Source of the DNA: a virus
Virus record (IMG/VR): IMGVR_UViG_3300009285_001876
Coordinates: 1-23,736 of that record
Reading direction: 5' to 3' (one strand)
Length of the DNA: 23,736 nucleotides
Shown here: one piece after another, positions 6,166 through 12,108 of the stretch
Layout: each line of letters starts with the position of its first letter
How positions within the stretch are numbered: the stretch's first letter is position 1
The notes under the pieces: model-generated
Told to the model about the DNA's origin: nothing
What the model saw: only the letters and a program-made list of their open reading frames with translations
The model's database searches: none
Program-made: the position numbers and the translations under genes

Positions 6166-8094
6166 TTGAAAAAACTCCTTAGCCTTCTTGTTTGTTTGGG
6201 GTTGATTTTGTTTGGGGCTGGAACTGCCTCTTCTCAATCTATCCCGTACCCATCCCGGACCACGCTGCCTTTCCTGACTGTATCTGGCGCTATCTCAGGG
6301 GATAGTCTTTCCTTGACTACCCCATTGCCGGCGGATAGTGGCGGGACTGGTTTAGACTCTTCCGGCTCAACCGGTGTTCCGCAAATTGTGGCGGGGGCTT
6401 GGTCATTCCCTTCCGTGGTCTCTCCGGCGTATGGGGGCACAGGACTTTCTAGTTACGCAATTGGGGACCTGATCTATGCCGACGGAGCTTCCAGCCTGGC
6501 GAAGTTGGCCGGGGTGGATACCGGGAATGCTCTGCTTTCGGGGGGAGTTGGGACTGCTCCCGCTTGGGGTAAGATTGGGCTAACAACCCACGTTTCGGGA
6601 ACCTTGGCTGCCAGCAGTGGTGGAACGGGGCTTTCTTCTTACGCAGTAGGGGATTTGTTATACGCTGACGGAGCCGGTTCGCTCGCAAAGTTGGCTGCTG
6701 TGGCCTCCGGTTCTTATTTTTCCAGCGTGGGGGTGGGAGTGGCTCCTGCCTGGGCCACTTTGAATCAAGCGGCGGTTGCAGGTCTTACAACCACCAATAG
6801 CCCCACCTTTGCTGGCGCGAACCTCACTGGCCCTCTGGATATTGCGAGAACGAATCCTGCCGGGGCCATGATTACCCTGACGGATAATGGGGTGGCCGGA
6901 ACTCAGAAATCCATTGTTTTTCGGGATGGAGACACGGTTCGTGGTTCCATTGATAACATACAGGCCACGAATATTCTCCGGGTCTTTGCTGGAGAAGTCG
7001 AGGCTCTCCGGTTCCATGGGGATGGATCGTTACGTTTCCCACTGCACACTTCTGGAGTTTTAACTACTGACGCCGATGGGGACGTGATCGCAAATAATGT
7101 CCTCACGGCCAACCAGATCTTATACGGCGCGGCGGGGAATACGATTGCCAGTTCTGCAAATTTTACTTTTGATGGATCTCTGACTCTTGGGCTTGCGAGC
7201 GGGGGGATCATAGACTTTGCCTCTGGTGGTTTGACTCTGACCCATAGTGCTCCGGCTGGCGCGGACACCCTCACGCTGGCTGGAGGCGTATTTGTTCTCT
7301 CCGCAGGCACAGCGGCGGCAGCTAGCTTGCAGCTTGGAGCGAGCACGGTAGGGCTATTTGCCGCGAGCGCGAATGAGCTAGGTGTTGCCCTGGACGGTGC
7401 GCAGGTTTGGAACCTAGCTGCCGATGCGCTTTCACTTTTGAGTGACACTGGGAAGTACAGGCTGGGGGTGGGCTCGGACCTGATTTTAGGTCGTGAGGCT
7501 GCCGCCATTCTCCAAATGGGTATTGATGCTGCCGCACCCGTCGCGCAAACCCTCAAAGGCCCCGATGGCAGTGGAACGGACAAGGCTGGCGGGAATCTTA
7601 CGATTGGCGCGGGTCGGGGCACAGGCACAGGCCTTGGGGGTTCTTTCATTGTCGCCACGGCACCGGCAGGCGGCGTGAGCGGTACGGCGCAGAATGCGTT
7701 GGTGGATCGTGTGACCGTACTATCTACGGGTGTCGTCTGGTTTTCCCCCCAAGACAATGCCGCAACCCCAGTGGCGCCTACGGCTACCCTGAAGGCGTTT
7801 CTTTACAACAAATCCGTTGTGGATGACGGCATTATCACCCTCCCTGCCGTGACGACGATCGGTCGCGGAAGGGTCTTTGTAGAGGGCGGGGCGACCTACG
7901 CTGAGTTCTTCGTGAACGGAACGGGCACGGTCACGCTGTTAGGGGCTGCCGTGCTAACGACAGCGGACGTAGTAGCTAACGCGGACACAGACACAAAGTT
8001 GTGTATCGGCACGGCGGCGGCTCAAGAGCCACTACAGATCAAGAATCGCCTTGGGGCGGCTAAGGTGATCAACGTGGAGTTTTGGTATGACTGA
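6166..8094 (+). CDS. large exported protein with tail-fibre-type repeats
   Basis: A 642-residue protein starting at TTG 6166 after AGGAGAAAGG. Residues 1-25 (KKLLSLLVCLGLILFG, then AGTASSQS) are a clear signal peptide. Residues about 60-200 contain tail-fibre repeats of the form GGTGLSSYAVGDLLYADG...LAKLA...APAW. Further beta-rich segments include 'TLKGPDGSGTDKAGGNLTIG' at about residues 463-482, another motif common in fibre and appendage proteins. The C-terminus (ATLKAFLYNKSVVDDGIITL ... KVINVEFWYD) looks like a compact end domain. Phage fibres normally lack signal peptides, so it may be displayed or released by the infected cell, or the hydrophobic start may have another use. It lies between capsid and connector genes rather than at the tail end. 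Confidence 0.7.
   Translation: MKKLLSLLVCLGLILFGAGTASSQSIPYPSRTTLPFLTVSGAISGDSLSLTTPLPADSGGTGLDSSGSTGVPQIVAGAWSFPSVVSPAYGGTGLSSYAIGDLIYADGASSLAKLAGVDTGNALLSGGVGTAPAWGKIGLTTHVSGTLAASSGGTGLSSYAVGDLLYADGAGSLAKLAAVASGSYFSSVGVGVAPAWATLNQAAVAGLTTTNSPTFAGANLTGPLDIARTNPAGAMITLTDNGVAGTQKSIVFRDGDTVRGSIDNIQATNILRVFAGEVEALRFHGDGSLRFPLHTSGVLTTDADGDVIANNVLTANQILYGAAGNTIASSANFTFDGSLTLGLASGGIIDFASGGLTLTHSAPAGADTLTLAGGVFVLSAGTAAAASLQLGASTVGLFAASANELGVALDGAQVWNLAADALSLLSDTGKYRLGVGSDLILGREAAAILQMGIDAAAPVAQTLKGPDGSGTDKAGGNLTIGAGRGTGTGLGGSFIVATAPAGGVSGTAQNALVDRVTVLSTGVVWFSPQDNAATPVAPTATLKAFLYNKSVVDDGIITLPAVTTIGRGRVFVEGGATYAEFFVNGTGTVTLLGAAVLTTADVVANADTDTKLCIGTAAAQEPLQIKNRLGAAKVINVEFWYD
6433..6576 (+). repeat. fibre repeat unit 1
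   Basis: A 48-codon unit encoding GGTGLSSYAIGDLIYADG and ending VGTAPAWGKI. It aligns without gaps to the unit at 6619-6762, with a period of 186 bases. An additional partial start (DSGGTGLDSSGS) lies upstream at about 6337. Confidence 0.75.
6619..6762 (+). repeat. fibre repeat unit 2
   Basis: The second 48-codon unit, encoding GGTGLSSYAVGDLLYADG and ending VGVAPAWATL. Protein similarity to unit 1 is higher than DNA similarity, so this is an old duplication or one kept by selection on protein. Confidence 0.75.
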
Positions 8095-8185
8095 GAGATG
8101 GTTTTCCCGGCCCGCTGCGGGCTCTGGATTTCGGGGACGGCGAGGGAGCGTGGTGGACGTTGGTGAGTTGGTAGAGGAAAATTAG
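8087..8185 (+). CDS. candidate tiny basic protein (32 aa)
   Basis: ATG at 8087 overlaps the end of the fibre-repeat gene (its stop is 8092-8094) and has GGAG at 8076-8079, a 7-base spacer. The reading frame gives MTERWFSRPAAGSGFRGRRG and ends in an acidic VDVGELVEEN. Its TAG (8183-8185) overlaps the GTG of the next small ORF. Good ribosome-binding spacing and stop/start overlaps at both ends argue for translation. The short length and lack of any family keep confidence low. Confidence 0.35.
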   Translation: MTERWFSRPAAGSGFRGRRGSVVDVGELVEEN

Positions 8186-8352
8186 TGAAAGCCATAACTG
8201 CTTTTGTTCTAGGTTGGCTTTGGCTTCTTGTGAGGCGATGGGTTTTAGTTGCCCTGCTGTTTGTGGCATTAGCTTATGTATTGTTTGGATGCGTTTTGAC
8301 AATGTATAATGGAAAGTTGGAGAGCGGAAGCGTGTCCATGGTGCCGCGTTGA
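8185..8352 (+). CDS. candidate small membrane protein (55 aa)
   Basis: GTG at 8185 follows AGAGGA (8173-8178) with a 6-base spacer and overlaps the previous TAG. The product is mostly hydrophobic: AFVLGWLWLLV, two arginines, then WVLVALLFVALAYVLFGCVL (residues about 19-38), with a short polar C-terminus. This suggests one membrane helix or a helical hairpin. It overlaps the start of the J-domain gene by 44 bases in another frame. It could be a lysis-accessory or leader peptide; no family is recognised. It fills what would otherwise be a 214-base gap. Confidence 0.45.
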   Translation: MKAITAFVLGWLWLLVRRWVLVALLFVALAYVLFGCVLTMYNGKLESGSVSMVPR

Positions 8353-8824
8353 TGGGGAAGATCGAGGGTTGCGGTTTGAACAGGCTATTCAGATCCTGGA
8401 AATCGAAGGGGCTTATAAGGCCGCTCCTGATACCGGGTGGGAACAACGGCTGGAGTATTATCGGCGGGTCCTTATCCCAGCCGCCGTGGAGTCTCATCAC
8501 AAGAAAATCGCCCTTGTCCATCCCGATAAGAACCCTGCCGGGATTGAAGAGGCTAAGAAGCTTTCTCAGGCTATCAAGGCTGTCCGGGACCTTGCCCGTA
8601 GTCAGGAGGCAAGGTTCAAAGAGCGGGTTGCCGCCTTTCAGAAAAACGACGAACGAACAGATAGTAAACTGGATGCTCCCGGGGTCCGTGAGGCGATTGC
8701 CAAGATTGAGTACTATTTTGGTGAGATTCGCTGCCTCATGGATGCTTATAAGATCAGCGATGATTTGCTCTACTCAGCGCGGCGGAAGAGGGGGCGGCGC
8801 TGGAGGCATTTCCTCAAGCCGTAG
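8309..8824 (+). CDS. J-domain (DnaJ-like) co-chaperone protein
   Basis: This 171-residue protein contains SHHKKIALVHPDKNP at residues about 62-76, with the HPD tripeptide (71-73) that J-domains use to stimulate Hsp70 ATPase. It is preceded by a basic helix and followed by a helix (EEAKKLSQAIKAVRDLARSQ) equivalent to J-domain helices II and III. Helix I is less clear, and about 30 residues lie between it and helix II. The N-terminus has CPWC, a possible metal or redox motif. The C-terminal third is Lys/Arg-rich. It probably recruits host DnaK to fold virion or fibre proteins (inference). ATG 8309 lacks a strong ribosome-binding site and may depend on coupling to the overlapping ORF. The overlapping +1 frame is also long, but only this frame has the HPD motif. 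Confidence 0.7.
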   Translation: MESWRAEACPWCRVDGEDRGLRFEQAIQILEIEGAYKAAPDTGWEQRLEYYRRVLIPAAVESHHKKIALVHPDKNPAGIEEAKKLSQAIKAVRDLARSQEARFKERVAAFQKNDERTDSKLDAPGVREAIAKIEYYFGEIRCLMDAYKISDDLLYSARRKRGRRWRHFLKP

Positions 8825-8841
8825 GTTGGAGGTGGGATGGA

Positions 8842-9150
8842 TTGCAGGAGCCTACTCGGTACGATGAATTTATTGGCATCCCGGACATGGCCAGGAATTG
8901 GATACACCTGGACAGAGGTCCAGGAATTCGACTTTTGCACAGGCACGGGGACCAACGGAGCATCCGGCTCCGGATCGTGGAGATCGAAGGGGTCTTGCAA
9001 GGGGAGGGCGGCGTTGAAGAAGGGCCAGGGGGTTTCCTGTGTGCGGTCTTCCCACCGGCCCGCTGGGCAAATGGAGCCGTAAAGGTTCTTAGATGGGTGT
9101 GGTTCATTGTTCAAGCGACATGGATCATTTGGAAGGAGAGAAGAAAATGA
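8842..9150 (+). CDS. hypothetical protein with C-terminal membrane-like helix
   Basis: A 102-residue protein reading QEPTRYDEFIGIPDMARNWI, a Gly-rich middle, then a hydrophobic Trp-rich end (VLRWVWFIVQATWIIWKERR). TTG 8842 lies 9 bases after GGAGG (8828-8832). An ATG at 8837 opens a different, less protein-like frame. The stop overlaps the next ATG (ATGA, 9147-9150), which favours this frame, since the following gene is clearly real. A membrane-anchored accessory of the lysis genes is possible. No family is recognised. Confidence 0.55.
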   Translation: MQEPTRYDEFIGIPDMARNWIHLDRGPGIRLLHRHGDQRSIRLRIVEIEGVLQGEGGVEEGPGGFLCAVFPPARWANGAVKVLRWVWFIVQATWIIWKERRK

Positions 9151-9530
9151 AATTGAGTAAGATCTTTGGGATTTTCATGGTATTGGTTTGGGTGGCGATC
9201 ATGGGGGTGCTTCTTGCTTGGACCGTTTTCGCTGCGGAGGCCCCTGTGGTCACAGTTCCGCCGGGTGGAGTGGTGATTTCCCCGACGCTGATTTCCATGC
9301 TGATGGCGGTAATTGTCCCTATGCTGTTGGCCTTTGGCAAAGCCAAGCTGGGCCTGGAGCAAATGAGCCGCCTATTACCCGTGTTGGCTGCAGTGCTAGC
9401 AATCGTGATCGACATGCTACAGAGCTTGCTAACTAATGTGAGTCTTGGCCCACAGACTGCCGGCATGGTGGGCTTGGCGGGTGTTGGGCTCCGGGAGGTT
9501 GTGGATCAGATTAAGAAGCTTGGAGCTTGA
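9147..9530 (+). CDS. holin-like small membrane protein
   Basis: From ATG 9147 (after GGAAGGAGAG) the product is 127 residues with hydrophobic stretches at about 6-29 (a TM or signal-like segment ending VFAAEA), 46-64 (PTLISMLMAVIVPMLLAF) and 76-95 (LLPVLAAVLAIVIDMLQSLL), and a basic C-terminus (VDQIKKLGA). Size, two to three membrane segments and position directly before an i-spanin/o-spanin pair fit a phage holin, which opens the inner membrane to start lysis. An earlier in-frame GTG start at 9093 was rejected because it lacks a ribosome-binding site and lies inside the previous gene. Holins have no universal motif, so the call rests on topology and context. Confidence 0.65.
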   Translation: MKLSKIFGIFMVLVWVAIMGVLLAWTVFAAEAPVVTVPPGGVVISPTLISMLMAVIVPMLLAFGKAKLGLEQMSRLLPVLAAVLAIVIDMLQSLLTNVSLGPQTAGMVGLAGVGLREVVDQIKKLGA

Positions 9531-9533
9531 AGC

Positions 9534-9854
9534 GTGGAGGCTTTGGGTGGGATGACGGCCTGGGTAGTTTTGGGGATAGTCCTCCTGGTGGTGGCCGTCA
9601 TAGCCTTTTCCTCCTGGCTGTCTATAAAGTGGGGGGAGATGAGGGGGATCAAAAATGAAGCTGAGAAACTCCGGCTGTCAGACCAGCAAAAATCCCACTT
9701 GGTGGAGGAGCTTCGTGAGATCAATCGAAAAAGTCGGGAGGAGCGGGATAGTGGTCGTGGTCCTTTCGATGCTTCTCCTGGTCGGGTGCGCCAGTTTGGG
9801 GGCAAGCTCAACCAAGTGGCCGGTCCCGACGATCCCCAGCCGCCCAAGCCTTGA
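9534..9854 (+). CDS. i-spanin (Rz-like inner-membrane lysis subunit)
   Basis: A 106-residue protein with one N-terminal membrane helix (residues about 9-29, AWVVLGIVLLVVAVIAFSSW) and a charged coiled coil behind it (KNEAEKLRLSDQQKSHLVEE, then LREINRKSREERD). This is the topology of Rz i-spanins, which span the periplasm with an o-spanin and fuse inner and outer membranes in the last step of lysis. The decisive evidence is the out-of-frame lipoprotein gene overlapping its 3' half (9715-10011). GTG 9534 follows TTGGAGC; ATG 9552 is an alternative. The Pro-rich C-terminus is shaped by the overlap. Confidence 0.8.
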   Translation: MEALGGMTAWVVLGIVLLVVAVIAFSSWLSIKWGEMRGIKNEAEKLRLSDQQKSHLVEELREINRKSREERDSGRGPFDASPGRVRQFGGKLNQVAGPDDPQPPKP

Positions 9855-10011
9855 ATATGGCTTTGTGGAGGTGAATCCAATTTCTGGGGGGACGATTTGG
9901 TTGATGAGCCTAGAGGACAAGCGGAAGGTCGATAGATACATTTTCGACCTAGAGGAGTCCTTGCGGGAGGCCGAAGCTACGATCCGGGCCGTGAATGGTG
10001 AGTTGAAATGA
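9715..10011 (+). CDS. o-spanin (Rz1-like outer-membrane lipoprotein), overlapping the i-spanin
   Basis: GTG 9715 is preceded by GGTGGAGGAG (9701-9710), a strong ribosome-binding site inside the i-spanin gene. The 98-residue product begins MRSIEKVGRSG, then a hydrophobic core (IVVVVLSMLLLVGCAS) with lipobox LVGC; Cys25 would be lipidated. The mature part has a Pro/Ser-rich start (WPVPTIPSRPS) and a C-terminal helix (SLEDKRKVDRYIFDLEESLR). It overlaps the i-spanin by 140 bases in another frame and extends beyond it, as in overlapped Rz/Rz1 pairs. This implies a host with an outer membrane. An upstream in-frame ATG at 9655 would bury the signal peptide and is unlikely. Confidence 0.85.
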   Translation: MRSIEKVGRSGIVVVVLSMLLLVGCASLGASSTKWPVPTIPSRPSLEYGFVEVNPISGGTIWLMSLEDKRKVDRYIFDLEESLREAEATIRAVNGELK

Positions 10012-10367
10012 GAGAGCATTGGTCTACTAAACCCGTTAACTGGGCAATGAGTGGTGTCTTTCTGCTGGTTCTCCTGTGGATCTTGTCCGGGGTGGTTTTC
10101 GCTGGAGAGCCAACTGGGGCTGTAAAGATTAAACTCCGGGAGTTTGGTCCGACGGCTTGTCCAGTCCAGAAACCAAAGGTTGTGAAGCTGGAGGACGGCA
10201 CCCACAGTAGAACTTCTCCCCTCTACCTAATTACCATCGCCTGCCTTTCCGGCGCTAAGTGGCAGGAAGAGTGGACAAATTACCCGGAGAAAGGGGGGAC
10301 GTTCATTCGGGAAGTCCCTGGTACTCGGCAGCGTTATTCGCCATATGAGGAAGGGGGGACAAAGTGA
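10008..10367 (+). CDS. small exported protein with possible disulphide
   Basis: A 119-residue protein. Residues about 13-32 (AMSGVFLLVLLWILSGVVFA) form a signal peptide or membrane anchor with a good cleavage site before GEP. The mature part has two cysteines (TACPVQ and IACLSG) that could pair in the periplasm, and is rich in Lys, Pro and Tyr. It overlaps the o-spanin stop (ATGA, 10008-10011), so it is translated with the lysis genes. It may help lysis or block superinfection; neither is shown. No family is recognised. Confidence 0.6.
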   Translation: MREHWSTKPVNWAMSGVFLLVLLWILSGVVFAGEPTGAVKIKLREFGPTACPVQKPKVVKLEDGTHSRTSPLYLITIACLSGAKWQEEWTNYPEKGGTFIREVPGTRQRYSPYEEGGTK

Positions 10368-10705
10368 AACCAAGCCACGTGGGCTTCTTTGTTAGCTTAG
10401 TTGTAGGACTTCTGCTGCTGATTTCTACAACATTGTCTTTTGGGGGGGAAGCCAAAAAAGAACCCCTGAAGGAACCTCCAGCCCTGGTCGAGGTGGACGT
10501 TCTCAAGATGAAGCTGGCTAGGGCGGAGTTAAACGCTCTTCAGGAGCGGATTGGTCGTCTTCTGGCGGAAGCTGGTTTGACTCAAGCTGTGAAAGAGAAG
10601 GAAACGGCATTGAACAAAATTGTAGAGGACGCAGCGAAGGCCCAAGGAGTGGACCTGAAGCTGTACCTTCCGGACCCAGACAAGAAAGCCTGGGTAAAGC
10701 GATGA
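10364..10705 (+). CDS. small exported or membrane-anchored coiled-coil protein
   Basis: A 113-residue protein starting at GTG 10364 after GGAAGGGGGG and overlapping the previous stop (GTGA). Residues about 7-27 (GFFVSLVVGLLLLISTTLSF) form a signal peptide or anchor. The rest is a Glu/Lys/Ala/Leu-rich helix (ALVEVDVLKMKLARAELNAL, QERIGRLLAEAG) ending in a Pro/Asp/Lys tail (LYLPDPDKKAWVKR). A periplasmic helical rod with an anchor resembles spanin-type proteins, but a spanin pair already lies just upstream. A lysis accessory is possible; the family is unknown. Confidence 0.6.
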   Translation: MKPSHVGFFVSLVVGLLLLISTTLSFGGEAKKEPLKEPPALVEVDVLKMKLARAELNALQERIGRLLAEAGLTQAVKEKETALNKIVEDAAKAQGVDLKLYLPDPDKKAWVKR

Positions 10706-11079
10706 TCGTGGAAATCGTTGCAGCAGCAGAGAGCGTAGCAAGGTCCGTAGGGCCGGTTTACCAGGAGGTGGGGTTTCCTTGGTCTGGGGTGTTTCAAGGG
10801 GTATTGGTTGCTTTGCTTGGGTGGCTGATCATGGAGACGTACCGGACCCGCTCTAAGTCATTGGATAAGGTTACGGAAGTTCACTGGGCTATCAGTGCGG
10901 AGATCCAGGAACTCCGGGGGCGGCTGAACGACGGGCTTTCCGCCTTGAGCCGGGAGGTGGCTCAAGTGATGAAGTGGATCGAGGGCCATGAGAAATTGGA
11001 TGATGAGCGGCACAGGTCAACTTTGGATAGCTTGGAACGCTTGCGGAAGGCTGGGGAAGGAGGGGACCAAATTGTTTAG
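10702..11079 (+). CDS. small membrane protein with C-terminal coiled coil
   Basis: A 125-residue protein whose ATG overlaps the previous stop (ATGA, 10702-10705). It has one membrane segment at about residues 28-46 (SGVFQGVLVALLGWLIMETY), then a long charged helix to the C-terminus (AISAEIQELRGRLNDGLSAL, AQVMKWIEGHEKLDDERHRS). The arrangement is similar to phage proteins that assist holins at the inner membrane (hemolysin/XhlA-like), but I see no specific motif. It is the last gene of the exported/membrane block; the next gene starts inside its final codons. Confidence 0.6.
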   Translation: MIVEIVAAAESVARSVGPVYQEVGFPWSGVFQGVLVALLGWLIMETYRTRSKSLDKVTEVHWAISAEIQELRGRLNDGLSALSREVAQVMKWIEGHEKLDDERHRSTLDSLERLRKAGEGGDQIV

Positions 11080-11323
11080 CTTGGAAGCTCATGAGGGGAC
11101 ACCGCTTTACACAAATAACCAGGTGAACAAGGCTATTGTTGTTTCTCACATCCATATTACCCAAGTGGAAGAACGGGAGGATAGAGGACCGAATTTGTTT
11201 TTCCGTTCCGTCGGGTCCAACGGACAGGTTGTTGAGGCGCTGGCTAGGTTTTTCTTGGAGTATCCTGGGCTTTACGAGGCTGTTGGGGGAATGAAAGCTC
11301 TCCTGGGGAATTTGAAGAAGTGA
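11072..11323 (+). CDS. hypothetical small soluble protein
   Basis: An 83-residue protein. TTG 11072 is preceded by GGAAGGAGGGG (11055-11065) with a 6-base spacer; longer versions starting inside the previous gene have no ribosome-binding site. It reads EAHEGTPLYTNNQVNKAIVV, then HIHITQVEE, and ends in a helix (EALARFFLEYPGLYEAVGGM). It has no membrane segment. It is wedged between the membrane-protein block and the adaptor gene, overlapping both by a few bases. No family is recognised. Confidence 0.55.
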   Translation: MFSLEAHEGTPLYTNNQVNKAIVVSHIHITQVEEREDRGPNLFFRSVGSNGQVVEALARFFLEYPGLYEAVGGMKALLGNLKK

Positions 11324-11754
11324 CTTGGACTTATAGCTCTGTTGATTTGACTACCTCGTTGAACAAAGTCCGGCTCACGATTGGTGACACGGATAGTGGA
11401 GACCCTCTGCTTACAAACGAGGAGATTCAGTTCCGGATTGACAATGAGGCCACAATCTGGTCAGCGGCTGCCTCCTGCGCGGACGACATTGCTGCCAAGT
11501 TTTCACGTCAGGTGGACAAGAGCGTGGGGGATCTACGGCTCTCGGCTTCCCAAAAGGTTACTCAGTATAGGGACTTGGCTATGAGCATACGGTCCAGGAA
11601 GGGCTTGCTTCACGCCTTGCCGTTCGCTGGTGGAATCTCTGTGACCGGGAAGGAGACCCACGAGGAGGATGAGGATCTGGTGCAGCCGGACATCCGGCGT
11701 GGCATCCACGACAACCCTGACATAACGGATTCGGACGATAACGACGATGATTAG
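11320..11754 (+). CDS. head-tail connector / adaptor protein
   Basis: A 144-residue protein starting MTWTYSSVDLTTSLNKVRLT and IGDTDSGDPLLTNEEIQFRI, then a helical block (WSAAASCADDIAAKFSRQVD, KSVGDLRLSASQKVTQYRDL). This is the recognisable pattern of small phage adaptor proteins that dock on the portal ring after DNA packaging. The acidic tail (RRGIHDNPDITDSDDNDDD) is also typical. GTG 11320 overlaps the previous stop (GTGA). It opens the neck gene cluster: adaptor, head-closure, gp10-like, terminator. Connectors usually sit directly after the capsid gene; here about 7.8 kb intervenes. Confidence 0.8.
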   Translation: MTWTYSSVDLTTSLNKVRLTIGDTDSGDPLLTNEEIQFRIDNEATIWSAAASCADDIAAKFSRQVDKSVGDLRLSASQKVTQYRDLAMSIRSRKGLLHALPFAGGISVTGKETHEEDEDLVQPDIRRGIHDNPDITDSDDNDDD

Positions 11755-11765
11755 GGGCCTTCGAT

Positions 11766-12095
11766 ATGTCGTTTGAAAATGATTTCTTAGACCTGATGCC
11801 CCACGAGGTGACAATTGAACCGCTTTCCTCCCAAAATGAGCACGGGGAATTCACTTACGGGGCAGCCGTGACCTACTCCGCCCGGGTGAACGGGAAGATC
11901 CGCCGGGTGATTGGCATAGATGGGCGGGAAGTGACTTCTATGAAAACAATTTACCTGGGGCCTGGGGTTCAGTCAATCTCCACAAGAGACCGGATTACCC
12001 TTCCTCCGGGACATGAACCCCAGACCCCTCCCATATTGTCTATCGATTTTAAACCGGATGAGGACGGGCTGCACCACGTAGTGGTGTACTGCTAG
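11766..12095 (+). CDS. head-closure / stopper protein
   Basis: A 109-residue protein (HEVTIEPLSSQNEHGEFTYG, YSARVNGKIRRVIGIDGREV, RITLPPGHEPQTPPILSIDF, ending HHVVVYC). Short beta-strands, the 'D-R-TLP-G' segment and the final 'HHVVVY' strand match the phage head-tail joining (stopper) family, which closes the portal channel until tail attachment. It lies immediately between the adaptor and gp10-like genes, the standard order. Spacing to the adaptor is 11 bases. Confidence 0.75.
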   Translation: MSFENDFLDLMPHEVTIEPLSSQNEHGEFTYGAAVTYSARVNGKIRRVIGIDGREVTSMKTIYLGPGVQSISTRDRITLPPGHEPQTPPILSIDFKPDEDGLHHVVVYC

Positions 12096-12108
12096 GAGCT
12101 TTTTGTTA

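Noticed and set aside
6903-7757. 284-codon open frame on the minus strand
   Set aside because: It lies wholly inside the fibre-repeat gene, whose repeats and signal peptide prove the + frame; low-complexity Pro/Ala/Arg content is typical of an antisense shadow.
8110-8122. GCCCG-CTG-CGGGC hairpin
   Set aside because: A 5-base stem with no T-run, inside the candidate tiny ORF; too weak for a terminator call.
8296-8310. TTGACA and TATAAT boxes close together
   Set aside because: They are separated by only 3 bases rather than about 17, and lie inside a coding overlap. TTGTTT at 8281 gives an 18-base spacing but matches the -35 box poorly, so I do not call a promoter.
8349-8867. 172-codon + strand frame overlapping the J-domain gene
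   Set aside because: Almost the same length, but it lacks the HPD motif and its composition (many Ser, Arg, Gly and Trp) looks like a shifted frame.
8837-9082. 81-codon ATG frame overlapping the 8842 gene
   Set aside because: The ATG is near a ribosome-binding site, but the product looks like a shadow, and only the 8842 frame ends in ATGA with the holin-like gene.
9093-9146. Extended N-terminus for the holin-like gene (GTG 9093 start)
   Set aside because: No ribosome-binding site at 9093; ATG 9147 follows GGAAGGAGAG and gives a normal membrane-protein start.
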